Source: Muribaculaceae bacterium
Lineage (GTDB): Bacteria; Bacteroidota; Bacteroidia; Bacteroidales; Muribaculaceae
DNA: 5,271 bases
Assembly: GCA_017545095.1 (NCBI GenBank)
Contig: JAFYCU010000271.1
Span: 1 to 5,271, forward strand
Direction: 5' to 3'
The notes under the pieces were generated by a model, which searched no databases, was not told the origin of the DNA, and saw only the letters and a list, made by a program, of their open reading frames with translations. Made by a program: the position numbers and the translations under genes. Shown one piece after another: positions 5,231 to 5,271 of this stretch. The number at the start of each line of letters is the position of its first letter. Position 1 is the first letter of the stretch.

Positions 5231-5271
5231 ATTGGCCTTACAGGCCGTCTTTGCGGAACTTGCGAAAGTTG
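5231..5271. repeat. 41-bp terminal direct repeat, right copy
   Basis: Identical to positions 1-41. Joining the two copies gives a 5230-bp circle in which the REP-like element sits between the operon's end and the S24 gene. The joined sequence continues into AATTATTAACCCC and the S24 start codon 31 bp later. Confidence 0.95.

Larger units (their letters stand above)
4985..5271. repeat. REP-like palindromic intergenic element with dyad symmetry
   Basis: This non-coding stretch (most of the 381 bp after the last gene) is a chain of small palindromes arranged as a large imperfect inverted repeat centred near 5153. Left to right: TTCAAGTTTCGCAAGT (4985-5000), GGCCTGAAAGGCC (5023-5035), CCCAGGGC hairpin (5049-5067), GGGCAAAAGC (5135-5144); then the mirror images GCTTTTGCCC (5162-5171), CCCAGGGC hairpin (5202-5220), GGCCTTACAGGCC (5234-5246) and ACTTGCGAAAGTTG (5258-5271). 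The outer arms match at 13 of 14 positions, and the match runs on into AA at 42-43 if the circle is closed. Similar GC-rich palindromic clusters are dispersed between genes in Bacteroidetes chromosomes. It could be a non-autonomous mobile repeat, an mRNA-stabilising or topological element, or part of an origin. Confidence 0.75.

Overview
The window looks like accessory DNA from a Bacteroidales bacterium, probably Prevotella-like with a fairly GC-rich coding style. Three things point there. The large protein has the architecture of the BT4734-like/DUF3987 primase-helicases common on Bacteroidetes mobile DNA. The one clear promoter matches the Bacteroidetes consensus (TTTG, 20 bp, TAnnTTTG). Genes start after A-rich leaders without strong Shine-Dalgarno sites. 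No tRNA, rRNA, CRISPR array, integrase, transposase, relaxase or partition gene is visible.

Layout. All six genes lie on the + strand in two transcription units. Unit 1 (72-959) is one gene for an S24 (LexA/UmuD-type) self-cleaving protease with no room for a helix-turn-helix domain but with an extra, unrecognised C-terminal domain. The 198-bp gap after it (960-1157) is dense. It holds five 12-bp direct repeats, three 9-bp direct repeats, an intrinsic terminator, a promoter whose -33 element lies inside that terminator, a perfect 14-bp palindrome at the predicted transcription start, and an AT-rich leader. Unit 2 (1158-4890) is a compact, partly overlapping operon: a small SSB/OB-fold-like protein, three uncharacterised small proteins, and an 849-residue primase-helicase. 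It is followed by a perfect 12-bp-stem hairpin.

The last ~290 bp (4985-5271) hold a palindrome-rich, REP-like intergenic element with large dyad symmetry. The final 41 bp are identical to the first 41 bp. The window is therefore either a closed circle of 5230 bp cut open with a 41-bp overlap, or a chromosomal segment between two same-orientation copies of the REP-like element. The sequence alone does not decide: the overlap ends within 2 bp of the element's apparent edge, which is what repeat-induced contig breaks would also produce.

Working model (inference). The primase-helicase, the SSB-like protein and the iteron-like intergenic region form a self-contained DNA replication module. The damage-responsive S24 protein could tie it to host stress. 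If the circle is real, this would be a very small replicon using a fused primase-helicase as its only recognisable replication protein.
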